Below are positions 1 to 7,953 of a stretch of 18,770 nucleotides of DNA, in pieces (position 1 is the stretch's first letter; the number at the start of each line of letters is the position of its first letter). A program made the translations under genes and the position numbers. The notes beneath the pieces were generated by a model. It saw only the letters and a list, made by a program, of their open reading frames with translations. It was not told the DNA's origin and did not search any database. This DNA is from Cytophagaceae bacterium UBA7467 (GTDB lineage: Bacteria > Bacteroidota > Bacteroidia > Cytophagales > Spirosomataceae), in assembly GCA_002479785.1 (NCBI GenBank), contig DLPD01000029.1, forward strand, positions 185,271 to 204,040, in the 5' to 3' direction.

Positions 1-350
1 GTATCTGAAATCTTTGTCAACTCGCCGCGTTGGGAGCAATAAAACGCACCATCCTTGTAGGCAAGACCTAAGACCTCGTGCAATCCGCTCGCAAAACGAC
101 GGTAATAGGTTTGGTGACTCGATTTTTGGTAGGGATTCTCTACAATCCAAATCTCCCCTCTCCTCGTGCTCACCGCTAAACGACCATCCGGCATCGTTGC
201 TAAGCCGCCCACTTCTAAATAAATCTCTTTCGGGATAGGAAGTGTCTTAATTTCATAATAATCCTGTTCCTTCTTAGAAGTTGGTTTTGTTTGCGCAAAA
301 GCACCTAGCGCTACTGCAAACAATAAAACAAAAGCTGTATATTTTTTCAT
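1..350 (-). CDS. Secreted beta-propeller / sugar-dehydrogenase-like protein, N-terminal part (truncated by window edge)
   Basis: Only the first 116 codons are inside the window; the reading frame is open to base 1. The start is the ATG at 350-348. Residues 1-20 form a signal peptide (MKKYTAFVLLFAVALGAFAQ), so the product is exported. The mature part reads EIYLEVGGLATMPDGRLAVSTRRGEIWIV, then FASGLHEVLGLAYKDGAFYC. This is the opening of the six-bladed propeller found in PQQ-dependent/glucose-sorbosone dehydrogenase-like proteins and the related secreted 'membrane-bound dehydrogenase' proteins common in Bacteroidota. The start lies 2 bp after the stop of the upstream DUF1080 gene, so the two are almost certainly one operon. 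A role in oxidising or binding an extracytoplasmic sugar or polyol is inferred from family and neighbour. The C-terminal part, where a cytochrome domain could be, is not visible. Confidence 0.75.
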   Translation of the reverse strand, partial: MKKYTAFVLLFAVALGAFAQTKPTSKKEQDYYEIKTLPIPKEIYLEVGGLATMPDGRLAVSTRRGEIWIVENPYQKSSHQTYYRRFASGLHEVLGLAYKDGAFYCSQRGELTKISD

Positions 351-352
351 CG

Positions 353-2143
353 TTACCAAATCAAGTCATAAGTAAATTGTGCTCCGGAAAAAGGCACCCG
401 AATTTGTTGAGCCCCTGAAGCTATTTTCAATAGTTCTGCAGCAGCCCCTTTCCATTCGATAAAGTTACCCGGTTGCGAAGCCAGGCCATTTTGCAAGATG
501 GATACATGATGTCCGGTAGCTAAAACTGCCTCCACATCGGTCTTCTGTGGACTTGCTCCTAGCAAAGTCAAGGTACGCTTTAATCCATTTCCTGAAGGCT
601 GAATGCGGTCCTCTACGCGCAACTTAGCTGCGGTCCACTCGTACATAAAGATGGGACGACCCGCCTCTAAACGATATCCTTTGTAGACTAAATCGGTTGA
701 ATCCGCTTGCGCTTGATGCGCTAAAGCTAAGGGAAATTTGCCGTCTTGAACGACCGTTAATCCCAAAGGTTCAGACGTTTGAGGTTCGCCTCGGTTATCC
801 CACATCTGGGTGGCATCTAAGAATTTACCCCGCCAAACTTGAAGAATCGCACCTTGTTTTAAGTCGTAACTGTAATGTAATCCAGCAGGGTCTCCTACGT
901 GAATCACGTGCGTCTTTTTCTTTCCTTGATGGAAGGCAAAGGAGCGTTGCAGCACCGGTTCAGCATTTGCTTTGACCTCGATAAGCCCCACGGCATCTGG
1001 ATCTAACAAGGACGTTCTTTCGTGAAGTGAAACTAGTCGAGATCCGATGCGCTTCACATTCAAACCTAGAGCCTTAGGCCCCCAAGGAAAATCTTTGATA
1101 TGTATGATTTCTAAAACATGTTTCCCTGCTTTCAAAAAAGTAGAGGCAGGAACCATTTCATTGAACCAATGAGCCCCGTGATTAAGCACTTTTCCATCAA
1201 TTTTCAATTCACCAGAACCCGTCCAATAGGTTTGAAATTCGTACGTATCATCCTCTGGAATCGTCAATTCTGCCTTGTAATGGATTAAATAATCATTGTT
1301 CACTGGAATGACACGGTAGGTTAAAGCCGGTAATTTTCCTGAAGAAACTGGCTTTGTGCTGGGAACAATTGGGTCAGTAAATTTACCCGTGTAATAATCA
1401 TATGACACTTCTCCTAAAGAGGCAGTAGGTTTTTCATAGGTTTCAAATCGCAAGTTTCTAAATGCCACTGGACCGTGATCGCCTTGGATTAGGATAGGGC
1501 CAAAAGGCGCTTCTTTATCAAAAATCGCACCACGCGTCATGCCCGATACTTCGATATTTTCCTGAACAACCAATCCGTTTAGGATTACCTTTTTGAAGAT
1601 CGCATTGGCAATTTTTTTACCATTCGCATCGAAGCGAGGTGCCTGAAAATCGATTTCTACAGTTTGCCAAAGTCCGGGTGCTTTGCTAGCGTTTTGGCGA
1701 GGTGCATAGCCTTCATATCCTTCTTTGCCTTTTCCTCTTGCATCATCCCAGCGCTCATAAATACCTCCGCAGTCGTCGTATTTTACCGTTTTTTTACCCC
1801 AGGAATCATACAATTGTACTTCGTAACGACCTTGCAAATAAATGCCTGAATTCATTCCTTTAGGCAACATGAAGTCCACTAACAATCGGATGTCACCGTG
1901 CTGCATTTTTGACTTTAAATCATCCGTACGATGGTATTTTCCACCTCTTAACGTATTGACCAAAACACCGGTACCGGGACTTACTTGAAATAGGGTATCC
2001 GAATAGGTAGCAAAAACGGCCTGCTCAATAGTCCAGTTCTTACTAGGCTGTTCAAAAGCAGATAAGTCATTGAGGGGAATCGATTGCTGAGCCCAAGCAC
2101 CTAATGGCGAGGCAAGTAGCAATAAAAAGAGCAATTTCTTCAT
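353..2143 (-). CDS. Secreted DUF1080 (3-keto-disaccharide hydrolase-like) protein with PA14-like and C-terminal domains
   Basis: A 596-residue exported protein. Residues 1-19 are a signal peptide ending in AWA before QQ. Residues about 30-235 are a DUF1080 jelly-roll domain (PF06439, 3-keto-disaccharide hydrolase family), recognisable by MNSGIYLQGRYEVQLYDSWG and the later PFGPILIQGDHGPVAFRNLR. Residues about 245-365 look like a PA14-type carbohydrate-binding domain (EDDTYEFQTYWTGSGELKID, then FLKAGKHVLEI). Residues about 385-596 form a further beta-rich domain (HYSYDLKQGAILQVWRGKF) of the kind attached to large secreted DUF1080/cytochrome proteins in Bacteroidota; I cannot name it. It is followed 2 bp later by a propeller dehydrogenase-like gene, suggesting a two-gene periplasmic or outer-surface sugar-processing operon. 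An exact -7 element lies 19 nt upstream of the ATG. Substrate unknown. Confidence 0.85.
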   Translation of the reverse strand: MKKLLFLLLLASPLGAWAQQSIPLNDLSAFEQPSKNWTIEQAVFATYSDTLFQVSPGTGVLVNTLRGGKYHRTDDLKSKMQHGDIRLLVDFMLPKGMNSGIYLQGRYEVQLYDSWGKKTVKYDDCGGIYERWDDARGKGKEGYEGYAPRQNASKAPGLWQTVEIDFQAPRFDANGKKIANAIFKKVILNGLVVQENIEVSGMTRGAIFDKEAPFGPILIQGDHGPVAFRNLRFETYEKPTASLGEVSYDYYTGKFTDPIVPSTKPVSSGKLPALTYRVIPVNNDYLIHYKAELTIPEDDTYEFQTYWTGSGELKIDGKVLNHGAHWFNEMVPASTFLKAGKHVLEIIHIKDFPWGPKALGLNVKRIGSRLVSLHERTSLLDPDAVGLIEVKANAEPVLQRSFAFHQGKKKTHVIHVGDPAGLHYSYDLKQGAILQVWRGKFLDATQMWDNRGEPQTSEPLGLTVVQDGKFPLALAHQAQADSTDLVYKGYRLEAGRPIFMYEWTAAKLRVEDRIQPSGNGLKRTLTLLGASPQKTDVEAVLATGHHVSILQNGLASQPGNFIEWKGAAAELLKIASGAQQIRVPFSGAQFTYDLIW

Positions 2144-2162
2144 TTTGAAAGATAGGTTTAGA

Positions 2163-2170
2163 CAAATCTA
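2163..2170 (-). promoter_or_regulatory. -7 promoter element (TAGATTTG) for the DUF1080 operon
   Basis: On the minus strand the sequence TAGATTTG matches the Bacteroidota -7 consensus TAnnTTTG exactly, 19 nt before the ATG at 2143. A TTGG 15 nt further upstream (2186-2189) could serve as the -33 element, although the spacing is slightly short. The predicted leader is only about 12-14 nt. Confidence 0.5.
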
Positions 2171-2289
2171 CCTAAAATCATTTTGCCAATTCATCGGCAC
2201 AATCAGGATAGTGGTAGAAAATATACTGGAAATATAAGGAAGATTCTCTTAATTTGAATCCGCTGAGTACAAAAAGCAACATAAAACCC

Positions 2290-3354
2290 ATGATATATAA
2301 GACCTTTAAATTCAGGAACCTGTTATTGCACTTGTTTTTTTGGGCATTCCTGATTGCCCTTCCCATCCTGTTAGGACCCAATACGAATTCCACTAACCCA
2401 GAGGAAATTCGCCGTTCCTATTTTTGGATTGTCTACATGACTAGCTTTACAGTCATCAATATCCCTTTCTTTTACCTGAATACGGAAATTTTACTTCCTA
2501 AATTATTACGGGCTAAAGGCGTCATCATTTATTTATTAACCCTGACAGGGGCGATTCTATTTATGCTTTGGGTACATGAGGAATTGTTTCACTGGGCTTA
2601 TTCTCATTTTATTCACCCAGATAGTCAAGGAGGCGGAGGAGGAGGGCCTCGTAGAGGTGCGATGATGCGCATGATTTTCCAATTATTGTTTTACGCGGCC
2701 ATTGGAACCTCTTATCGCCTGATTTCAGATCGAATGAAGGAGGATGAACAAGTGAAAGAACAAGAGAATGAGCGATTGAAATCAGAGCTCTCTTTTTTAC
2801 GTTCTCAGATCAGCCCGCATTTCATGTTTAACGTATTAAATAGCGTCGTTTCCTTGTCCCGCAGAAAACCAGAAATGGTGGAGCCTGTGGTGGTGAAATT
2901 ATCGGAATTAATGCGCTACATGATTTATGAAACCAATGATTCAATTGTTCCCATCAGCAAGGAATTAGTGTATTTAGAAAGTTATATTGACCTACAAAAA
3001 ATCCGTTTTGGCAATGATATTCAAATCAATTTTGTTCATGAATTAGGGCCAAAATCAAGCAACATTGAGCCTATGTTGTTAATTCCTTTCGTGGAAAATG
3101 CGTTTAAGCATGGGGTGGGTTTTATTGAGAATCCAACCATTGAAATTGAATTAAAAGACAGCGCATCTGAACTTTATTTTAGAGTGGCCAATAAAAAAGG
3201 TACAGCTATGAATGAGACGAAGGACGAAAGTTCAGGCATCGGTTTAGCGAATGTAAAACGCCGTCTAGAATTATTGTACCCCACTAATCACAAATTAGTT
3301 GTGAAGGACTCAGGCTCCGATTTTATCATCACACTCACCATTCAACACGTCTAA
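2290..3354 (+). CDS. LytS/YehU-type membrane sensor histidine kinase
   Basis: A 354-residue sensor kinase of the His_kinase (PF06580) family. Four hydrophobic helices lie at about residues 10-28, 44-66, 76-96 and 126-143, followed by a charged coiled-coil linker (about 145-170). The phospho-acceptor box QISPHFMFNVLNS puts the histidine at H177. The ATP-binding half has an N box (VENAFKHGV, N270) and a G box (SSGIGLANVKRR, G316/G318). A run of six glycines (114-119) followed by PRRG sits in the loop before helix 4. I chose ATG 2290; an in-frame TTG at 2254 would add 12 residues with no hydrophobic or family character. A near-match -7 element, TTAATTTG (2249-2256), overlaps that TTG. The stop is 3 bp before the response regulator, so the pair are cotranscribed. 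The signal sensed is unknown. Confidence 0.9.
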   Translation: MIYKTFKFRNLLLHLFFWAFLIALPILLGPNTNSTNPEEIRRSYFWIVYMTSFTVINIPFFYLNTEILLPKLLRAKGVIIYLLTLTGAILFMLWVHEELFHWAYSHFIHPDSQGGGGGGPRRGAMMRMIFQLLFYAAIGTSYRLISDRMKEDEQVKEQENERLKSELSFLRSQISPHFMFNVLNSVVSLSRRKPEMVEPVVVKLSELMRYMIYETNDSIVPISKELVYLESYIDLQKIRFGNDIQINFVHELGPKSSNIEPMLLIPFVENAFKHGVGFIENPTIEIELKDSASELYFRVANKKGTAMNETKDESSGIGLANVKRRLELLYPTNHKLVVKDSGSDFIITLTIQHV

Positions 3355-3357
3355 GCT

Positions 3358-4110
3358 ATGTCAGAGGAAAATTTAGTGGAAATACCAGGCACCCTTCTAA
3401 AGTGTATGGCGGTCGATGATGAGAGTCTAGCATTAGACCTAGTCGAAGATAATATCTCCAAAGTTCCCTTTTTACAACTTGTAAAGCGCTGCCGAAATGC
3501 GATGGAAGCCGTGGAATACTTAGAGAACAATCCCGTCGATTTATTATTCCTGGACATACAAATGCCGGGAATGACAGGCTTGCAATTTCTGGAAAGTTTA
3601 ACCACAAAACCGATGGTCATTTTCGTGACCGCTTACCAACAATATGCGTTAGATGGTTTTAATTTAGATGTCATCGATTACGTTTTAAAACCCATCAATT
3701 TTGAGCGTTTCTTGAAGGCTAGCCACAAGGCACTTGACTATTACAAGAGCAAACAACTCCTTCATAAACCTGCCGAAGCTCCTAAATTAGAGTTCATTTT
3801 CATTCACGCGGATTATTCCTTAATGAAAATTATGCTCGAAGATATTCTTTACATTGAAGGCTTGAAAGATTACATTAAAATCCACCTAAGAACCCAAAAA
3901 TTCCCGGTTGTTTGTCGAATGACGATGAAATCAATAGAGGAAAAATTACCATCCACCGATTTCATTCGTGTGCATAAATCCTTTATTGTTTCACTAAGCA
4001 AAATGGAATCGATTCGTAGCCAAAAAATTAAAATAGGCGAGAACCATATTCCGATCAGCGAAAGTTATTCTGAGCATTTTTACCAAATCATCGGCTATCA
4101 AAAGCAATAA
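3358..4110 (+). CDS. LytTR-family response regulator
   Basis: A 250-residue two-domain regulator and the evident partner of the kinase that ends 3 bp upstream. The receiver domain (about residues 14-132) has the acidic pair D20/D21, the phospho-acceptor D66 in LLFLDIQMPGM, T91 in FVTAY, and K111 in YVLKPI, so all catalytic positions are intact. The C-terminal half (about 145-247) is a LytTR DNA-binding domain (ILYIEGLKDYIKIHL, then FIRVHKSFIVSL). A short extra N-terminal segment (MSEENLVEIPGTLLK) precedes the receiver. LytTR regulators bind direct repeats upstream of target promoters; I could not identify the target here. The divergent DUF1080 operon and the downstream flippase are the nearest candidates, but that is position only. 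Confidence 0.92.
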   Translation: MSEENLVEIPGTLLKCMAVDDESLALDLVEDNISKVPFLQLVKRCRNAMEAVEYLENNPVDLLFLDIQMPGMTGLQFLESLTTKPMVIFVTAYQQYALDGFNLDVIDYVLKPINFERFLKASHKALDYYKSKQLLHKPAEAPKLEFIFIHADYSLMKIMLEDILYIEGLKDYIKIHLRTQKFPVVCRMTMKSIEEKLPSTDFIRVHKSFIVSLSKMESIRSQKIKIGENHIPISESYSEHFYQIIGYQKQ

Positions 4111-4114
4111 ATTG

Positions 4115-4122
4115 TAACTTTG
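4115..4122 (+). promoter_or_regulatory. -7 promoter element (TAACTTTG) ahead of the flippase operon
   Basis: TAACTTTG is an exact TAnnTTTG match, just after the response-regulator stop and 22 nt before the flippase ATG at 4145. It suggests that the flippase-zapA-rny run has its own promoter as well as possible read-through from the kinase operon. No convincing -33 TTTG is seen. Confidence 0.45.
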
Positions 4123-4144
4123 AGAATTGACCGAACTTTCACGC

Positions 4145-5638
4145 ATGTCCATTCTTAAAAAATTAGCTGGCGAAACCCTTTCCTATGGTTTCAGTACGAT
4201 CCTAGGGCGCTCTCTAAATTTTTTATTGGTATTTATCCATACAGCAGCCTTTATGCCGGCCGCCTTGGGCGTAAATGTGAAGCTCTACGGTTATGTGGCT
4301 ATTGCAAATATCATCTACACCTACGGAATGGAAACGGCTTATTTTCGCTATGCGAAAGAAGCCCCTGAACGCTATTACAACATCATTTTAACCGCGATTA
4401 TCTTAACATCTAGCTTGTTTACGCTAGGTTTATTTGTCTTCGCAGATCCATTGATGGGGCAACTCGGATATGAGGGGAAAGGTCAATTTATGCGCTGGCT
4501 TGCCTTGATTTTAGCCATCGATGCGGTAACGGCAATTCCTTTTGCCCGCCTGAGATTAGAACAAAAAATACAATTATTTGTCAAAGCAAAAATAGTTTCC
4601 ATCCTTTTAAATGTAGGATTGAATCTGTTCTTTTTAGCGCTGTTAAAACCAATGCACGAAGGCCATTGGGGACCTGCCTTTTTACAGCACTTGTATTTCC
4701 CCAGCATTGGAGCAGGCTATATTTTTCTAGCTAATTTGCTCGCGAACGCTAGTCTCTTTTATTGGTTGCGCTCTTCTTTTGCTGATTTCAAGTGGACTTG
4801 GGATGGAGCTGAATTGAGAAAATTATGGGTGTATTCCTACCCTATCATGTTCATGAGCCTAGCCGCGATGTTCAACCTCATGTTTGATCGATTACTGTTA
4901 GAGGAGTTTTTACCAGCTGGATTTTATCCGGGGAGGAGCTCAGAAGATGCCTTAGGGATTTATGGTAATTGCTACAAGCTTTCGGTATTTATGAGTTTAG
5001 CTATTCAAGCCTTTAAGTACGCGGCAGAGCCTTTCTTTCTGGGCTCTTCATCTGCGGAAAACTCGCAGTCAAATTTAGCACTCGTGAGCCATTGGTTTGT
5101 GATCGTTTGCTTGATTTTATGGGTGGGAGTGAGTTCGAATTTATTCTGGATTCAAGGACTATTTTTGCGTCAATCCATCTATTGGGAGGGAATCGGAGTA
5201 GTACCGGTGCTGTTGTTAGCCAACTTGTTTTTAGGCGTATATTACACGCAATCTGTTTGGTTTAAAAAGACGAACAGAACCTATATGGGTACGGTGATCA
5301 CGGTGACTGGACTAGCCGTCACGCTGCTTGGGAATGTTATTTTCATCCCCATCTACGGCTACATGGCCTGCGCCTATTCTTTCTTGACTTCCGCGATGGT
5401 GATGACCTTATTGTGTTATCTAGTAGGCCAAAAATACGACCCTGCACCCTACCGTTGGATGGCTGCCATCATGTACATCAGTTTAGGGGTGATCGCCATA
5501 CAGTCAGGATCGATCTTAGCGCGTTTACAAATTCCGTTGATTATCAGTCAGAACATCGGATTTATTTGTATTTTGGCCTTTATTATCGTCAAAGAATTCT
5601 CCTGGAAAAACGGAAGACCTAGCTTAGTCCTAAAATGA
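4145..5638 (+). CDS. Polysaccharide/lipid-linked oligosaccharide flippase (MOP/Wzx-like)
   Basis: A 497-residue polytopic membrane protein with about 12-14 hydrophobic segments spread along its length, of the polysaccharide biosynthesis/MATE-related (MOP) family. The N-terminus is typical of that family: KKLAGETLSYGFSTILGRSLNFLLV. Later segments (SYPIMFMSLAAMFNLMFDRL and FMSLAIQAFKYAAEPFF) fit the paired-helix pattern of Wzx-like exporters. The expected role is moving lipid-linked sugars across the inner membrane for surface polysaccharide; the substrate cannot be read from sequence. ATG 4145 is preferred over a TTG at 4127, because the -7 element at 4115-4122 would place the transcript start close to that TTG. 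Its stop overlaps the next ATG by 4 bp (ATGA at 5635-5638), so it is translationally coupled to the coiled-coil/zapA genes. Confidence 0.87.
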   Translation: MSILKKLAGETLSYGFSTILGRSLNFLLVFIHTAAFMPAALGVNVKLYGYVAIANIIYTYGMETAYFRYAKEAPERYYNIILTAIILTSSLFTLGLFVFADPLMGQLGYEGKGQFMRWLALILAIDAVTAIPFARLRLEQKIQLFVKAKIVSILLNVGLNLFFLALLKPMHEGHWGPAFLQHLYFPSIGAGYIFLANLLANASLFYWLRSSFADFKWTWDGAELRKLWVYSYPIMFMSLAAMFNLMFDRLLLEEFLPAGFYPGRSSEDALGIYGNCYKLSVFMSLAIQAFKYAAEPFFLGSSSAENSQSNLALVSHWFVIVCLILWVGVSSNLFWIQGLFLRQSIYWEGIGVVPVLLLANLFLGVYYTQSVWFKKTNRTYMGTVITVTGLAVTLLGNVIFIPIYGYMACAYSFLTSAMVMTLLCYLVGQKYDPAPYRWMAAIMYISLGVIAIQSGSILARLQIPLIISQNIGFICILAFIIVKEFSWKNGRPSLVLK

Positions 5639-5964
5639 AAAGTGAATTAAAAATGCAATACCTGAACCTCAAGCTGAAGATCAGCGGGATGGTGACGCGT
5701 TTACACGAATTTCAAGGCACATTGGTCCAAAAACAGGCGGAACTTGATGATCTACAGCAAAAGCTAGCCCTAAAATCAGAGGAACTTGCTAAAACCCAAA
5801 GACGGCTAAAAGAATTGGAGAAAAACTTTAAAAAATCAGATAATTTCGCTAAAATTGTAGCTAGTACAGATAACACAGCAGTACCCACCGCTGAGTTGAA
5901 ACAAAAGTTAGAAGAATATATTACAAAAATAGATCATTGCATTGACCAATTACGCAATCCATGA
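5635..5964 (+). CDS. Small coiled-coil protein upstream of zapA, possible division-ring partner
   Basis: A 109-residue soluble protein. Residues about 5-70 are almost continuous heptad-type coiled coil rich in K, E, Q and L (KQAELDDLQQKLALKSEEL). A short low-structure linker follows, then a second amphipathic helix (LKQKLEEYITKIDHCIDQL, about 88-107). I recognise no catalytic domain. It overlaps the flippase by 4 bp upstream and zapA by 4 bp downstream (ATGA in both cases), so its level is probably tied to ZapA. By analogy with the coiled-coil division factor ZapB, which works with ZapA in Proteobacteria, a role as a ZapA partner is plausible. That is inference from size, shape and coupling, not homology. 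The start could alternatively be the ATG at 5653, six codons in, but the overlap favours 5635. Confidence 0.8.
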   Translation: MKSELKMQYLNLKLKISGMVTRLHEFQGTLVQKQAELDDLQQKLALKSEELAKTQRRLKELEKNFKKSDNFAKIVASTDNTAVPTAELKQKLEEYITKIDHCIDQLRNP

Positions 5965-6251
5965 ATCCTAAAATCCCTTGTAATCTACTGGTAGGCATAC
6001 AAAGTATCGCCTTAAAGGTTAGTCCAAGTGAGGAGGCTTACGTACGAAATGCAGCATCATTAGTGAACAAACTAGTTCGTTATTACGAACGAGAAACCAA
6101 TAGTTCAGATCCCGCAGCCGTGATGGCGATGGTGGCGCTCGATTTAGCCATGTGTGGTTTGAAATTTGAAGCAGAACACAATTCACTCCAAGAAGACGTC
6201 TTGGAAGAAAACAATGAATTGTTATCTCTTGCGGCTGAGTTCACAGTATAA
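5961..6251 (+). CDS. zapA: Cell division protein ZapA
   Basis: A 96-residue ZapA-family protein (usual length about 95-110). The N-terminal strand region is followed by a helix with the typical EEAYVRNAASLVNKLVRYYE pattern. The C-terminal part, with VMAMVALDLAMCGLKFEAEH and a run of acidic residues, is the oligomerising helical stalk. ZapA binds FtsZ and bundles protofilaments at the division site. The start overlaps the previous coiled-coil gene by 4 bp. rny follows after 57 bp. In many Proteobacteria 6S RNA follows zapA, but here the gap is far too short. Confidence 0.88.
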   Translation: MNPKIPCNLLVGIQSIALKVSPSEEAYVRNAASLVNKLVRYYERETNSSDPAAVMAMVALDLAMCGLKFEAEHNSLQEDVLEENNELLSLAAEFTV

Positions 6252-6308
6252 TTTTCCTTTTCTTTCGATTTTTCCGGGGACTACTGTATAAACACACATT
6301 CGTTCTAT

Positions 6309-7892
6309 ATGTCCACGATATTAACCATTATTATTCCTCTAATAGCTGCGGCAGGAGGGTTATTTGCCGGTAAAGTATTCTACTCGAAGGTAAATAAAAA
6401 CATCGAAGGGGAGGCCCAACGCAAAGCAGAAGACATCCTAAAAAATGCAGAAATAACTGCTGAAAACATCAAGAAAGACCGTATGCTAGAAGCGAAGGAA
6501 AACTTCCTACGTCTTCGTGCTGAATTCGAAGAAGAGTCCCAAAACAAAAAAGGAATTCTGTTAGAGAACGAGCAAAAACTTCGCGAAAAAGAGCGCATTT
6601 TAGCCCAACAAGCAGAGCAACAACGGGCTACTGAACAAGAGCTACATTCAGCCAAACAAAGCGTTCAAGCGAAAGAAGAAAACTACCGCAAGAAGCTGGA
6701 AGATGTGGAGAAGAAACGCGAAGAAGCGGAAGCGATGCTAGCGAATCAGATCAGCCAATTAGAGAAAATTGCCGGTCTTTCAGCAGATGAAGCACGTCAA
6801 CAAATTATGGATGCCTTGAAGGCTGAGGCTGAATCGAAAGCGAGTTCTTTAGTGAAACAAGCCATCGAAGAAGCGAAATTAACGGCGACGAAAGAAGCGA
6901 AGAAAGTGGTGATTGAAACCATTCAACGCACGGCAGCTGAAAATGCGATCGAAAACTGTGTTTCTGTTTTCAATATTGAATCAGACGACATCAAGGGTAA
7001 AATCATCGGTCGTGAGGGACGTAACATTCGTGCACTTGAAGCCGCAACGGGAGTGGAATTCATTGTGGATGATACGCCAGAGGCGATTATCATTTCAGGA
7101 TTTGATCCTGTGCGTCGCGAAATAGCTCGTTTGTCATTGCACCGTTTAGTACAAGATGGTCGTATTCACCCCGCTCGCATTGAGGAAGTCGTAAATAAGA
7201 CACGCAAGAATATCGACGATGAAATCATCGAAATAGGAGAGAAAACAGTGATTGATTTAGGTATTCACGGTTTACATCCAGAATTGATTAAGATGGTGGG
7301 CCGTATGCGTTTCCGTTCTTCTTATGGTCAAAACCTATTACAACACTCCCGTGAGGTTGCGAAGCTTTGTGCTACGATGGCGGCTGAATTAGGATTAAAT
7401 GCGAAACTAGCCAAGCGAGCGGGTCTATTGCATGATATTGGTAAAGTTTGGCATGAAGAACCAGAACTTCCTCACGCATTGCTAGGCATGGAGCTCGCTC
7501 AGAAATACAAAGAACATCCAGAAGTGTGTAATGCGATTGGTGCTCACCACGATGAATGTGAGATGACTTCCATGATCTCCCCTATCATTCAAGTGTGTGA
7601 TGCGATTTCTGGCTCACGTCCTGGCGCGCGCCGCGAGATGATGGAGTCGTATATGAAACGTCTTCGTGATTTAGAAACGCTAGCCACTTCATTCGATGGT
7701 GTTCAAAAATGCTATGCGATTCAAGCGGGTCGAGAGTTACGTATCATGGTCGATTCTGAAAACGTCAGCGATGAAAAAGCGTCGAACTTATCGTTTGACA
7801 TTTCTCAGAAAATCGAGAAAGAGATGCAATATCCAGGTCAAATCAAGGTAACGGTGATTCGCGAAATGCGCGCTGTAAACTTTGCAAAATAG
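6309..7892 (+). CDS. rny: Ribonuclease Y
   Basis: A 527-residue protein matching the usual RNase Y length (about 520). In order: an N-terminal membrane anchor (residues about 3-25, ILTIIIPLIAAAGGLFAGKV); a long K/E/Q-rich coiled coil (about 28-195); a KH RNA-binding domain with GKIIGREGRNIRALE (from G230); and an HD domain with the metal-binding pair H375/D376 in LLHDIGKVWHEE. It is a membrane-anchored endoribonuclease that starts decay of many mRNAs. It is the last gene of the run that begins with the flippase, and a strong intrinsic terminator follows its stop by 20 bp. The 57-bp leader after zapA has no clear SD or exact -7 element, so I expect it to be transcribed from upstream. Confidence 0.96.
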   Translation: MSTILTIIIPLIAAAGGLFAGKVFYSKVNKNIEGEAQRKAEDILKNAEITAENIKKDRMLEAKENFLRLRAEFEEESQNKKGILLENEQKLREKERILAQQAEQQRATEQELHSAKQSVQAKEENYRKKLEDVEKKREEAEAMLANQISQLEKIAGLSADEARQQIMDALKAEAESKASSLVKQAIEEAKLTATKEAKKVVIETIQRTAAENAIENCVSVFNIESDDIKGKIIGREGRNIRALEAATGVEFIVDDTPEAIIISGFDPVRREIARLSLHRLVQDGRIHPARIEEVVNKTRKNIDDEIIEIGEKTVIDLGIHGLHPELIKMVGRMRFRSSYGQNLLQHSREVAKLCATMAAELGLNAKLAKRAGLLHDIGKVWHEEPELPHALLGMELAQKYKEHPEVCNAIGAHHDECEMTSMISPIIQVCDAISGSRPGARREMMESYMKRLRDLETLATSFDGVQKCYAIQAGRELRIMVDSENVSDEKASNLSFDISQKIEKEMQYPGQIKVTVIREMRAVNFAK

Positions 7893-7912
7893 GATCGAAA
7901 TCGAGTATATTT

Positions 7913-7946
7913 ATGGCGCCACCCTGCGGGTGGCGCCATTTTTTTT
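7913..7946 (+). terminator. Strong intrinsic terminator after rny
   Basis: A perfect 12-bp GC-rich stem (ATGGCGCCACCC / GGGTGGCGCCAT, 7913-7924 and 7928-7939) closes a 3-nt loop (TGC) and is followed by seven T residues. The opposite strand has no comparable U tract, so it works in the plus direction. It ends only 7 nt before the next start codon. Confidence 0.92.
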
Positions 7947-7953
7947 CACCACC

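Noticed and set aside
14..238. Plus-strand open frame at the left edge
   Set aside because: It is antisense to the truncated propeller gene, which has a signal peptide, sensible composition and operon spacing.
6252..6308. 6S RNA between zapA and rny
   Set aside because: The gap is only 57 bp, far shorter than any 6S RNA, and shows no bulged hairpin.
7882..7953. N-terminal extension of the GNAT protein
   Set aside because: It overlaps rny and would be translated from the terminator hairpin and its T tract (giving PFFFTT). The normal GNAT start is at 7954.
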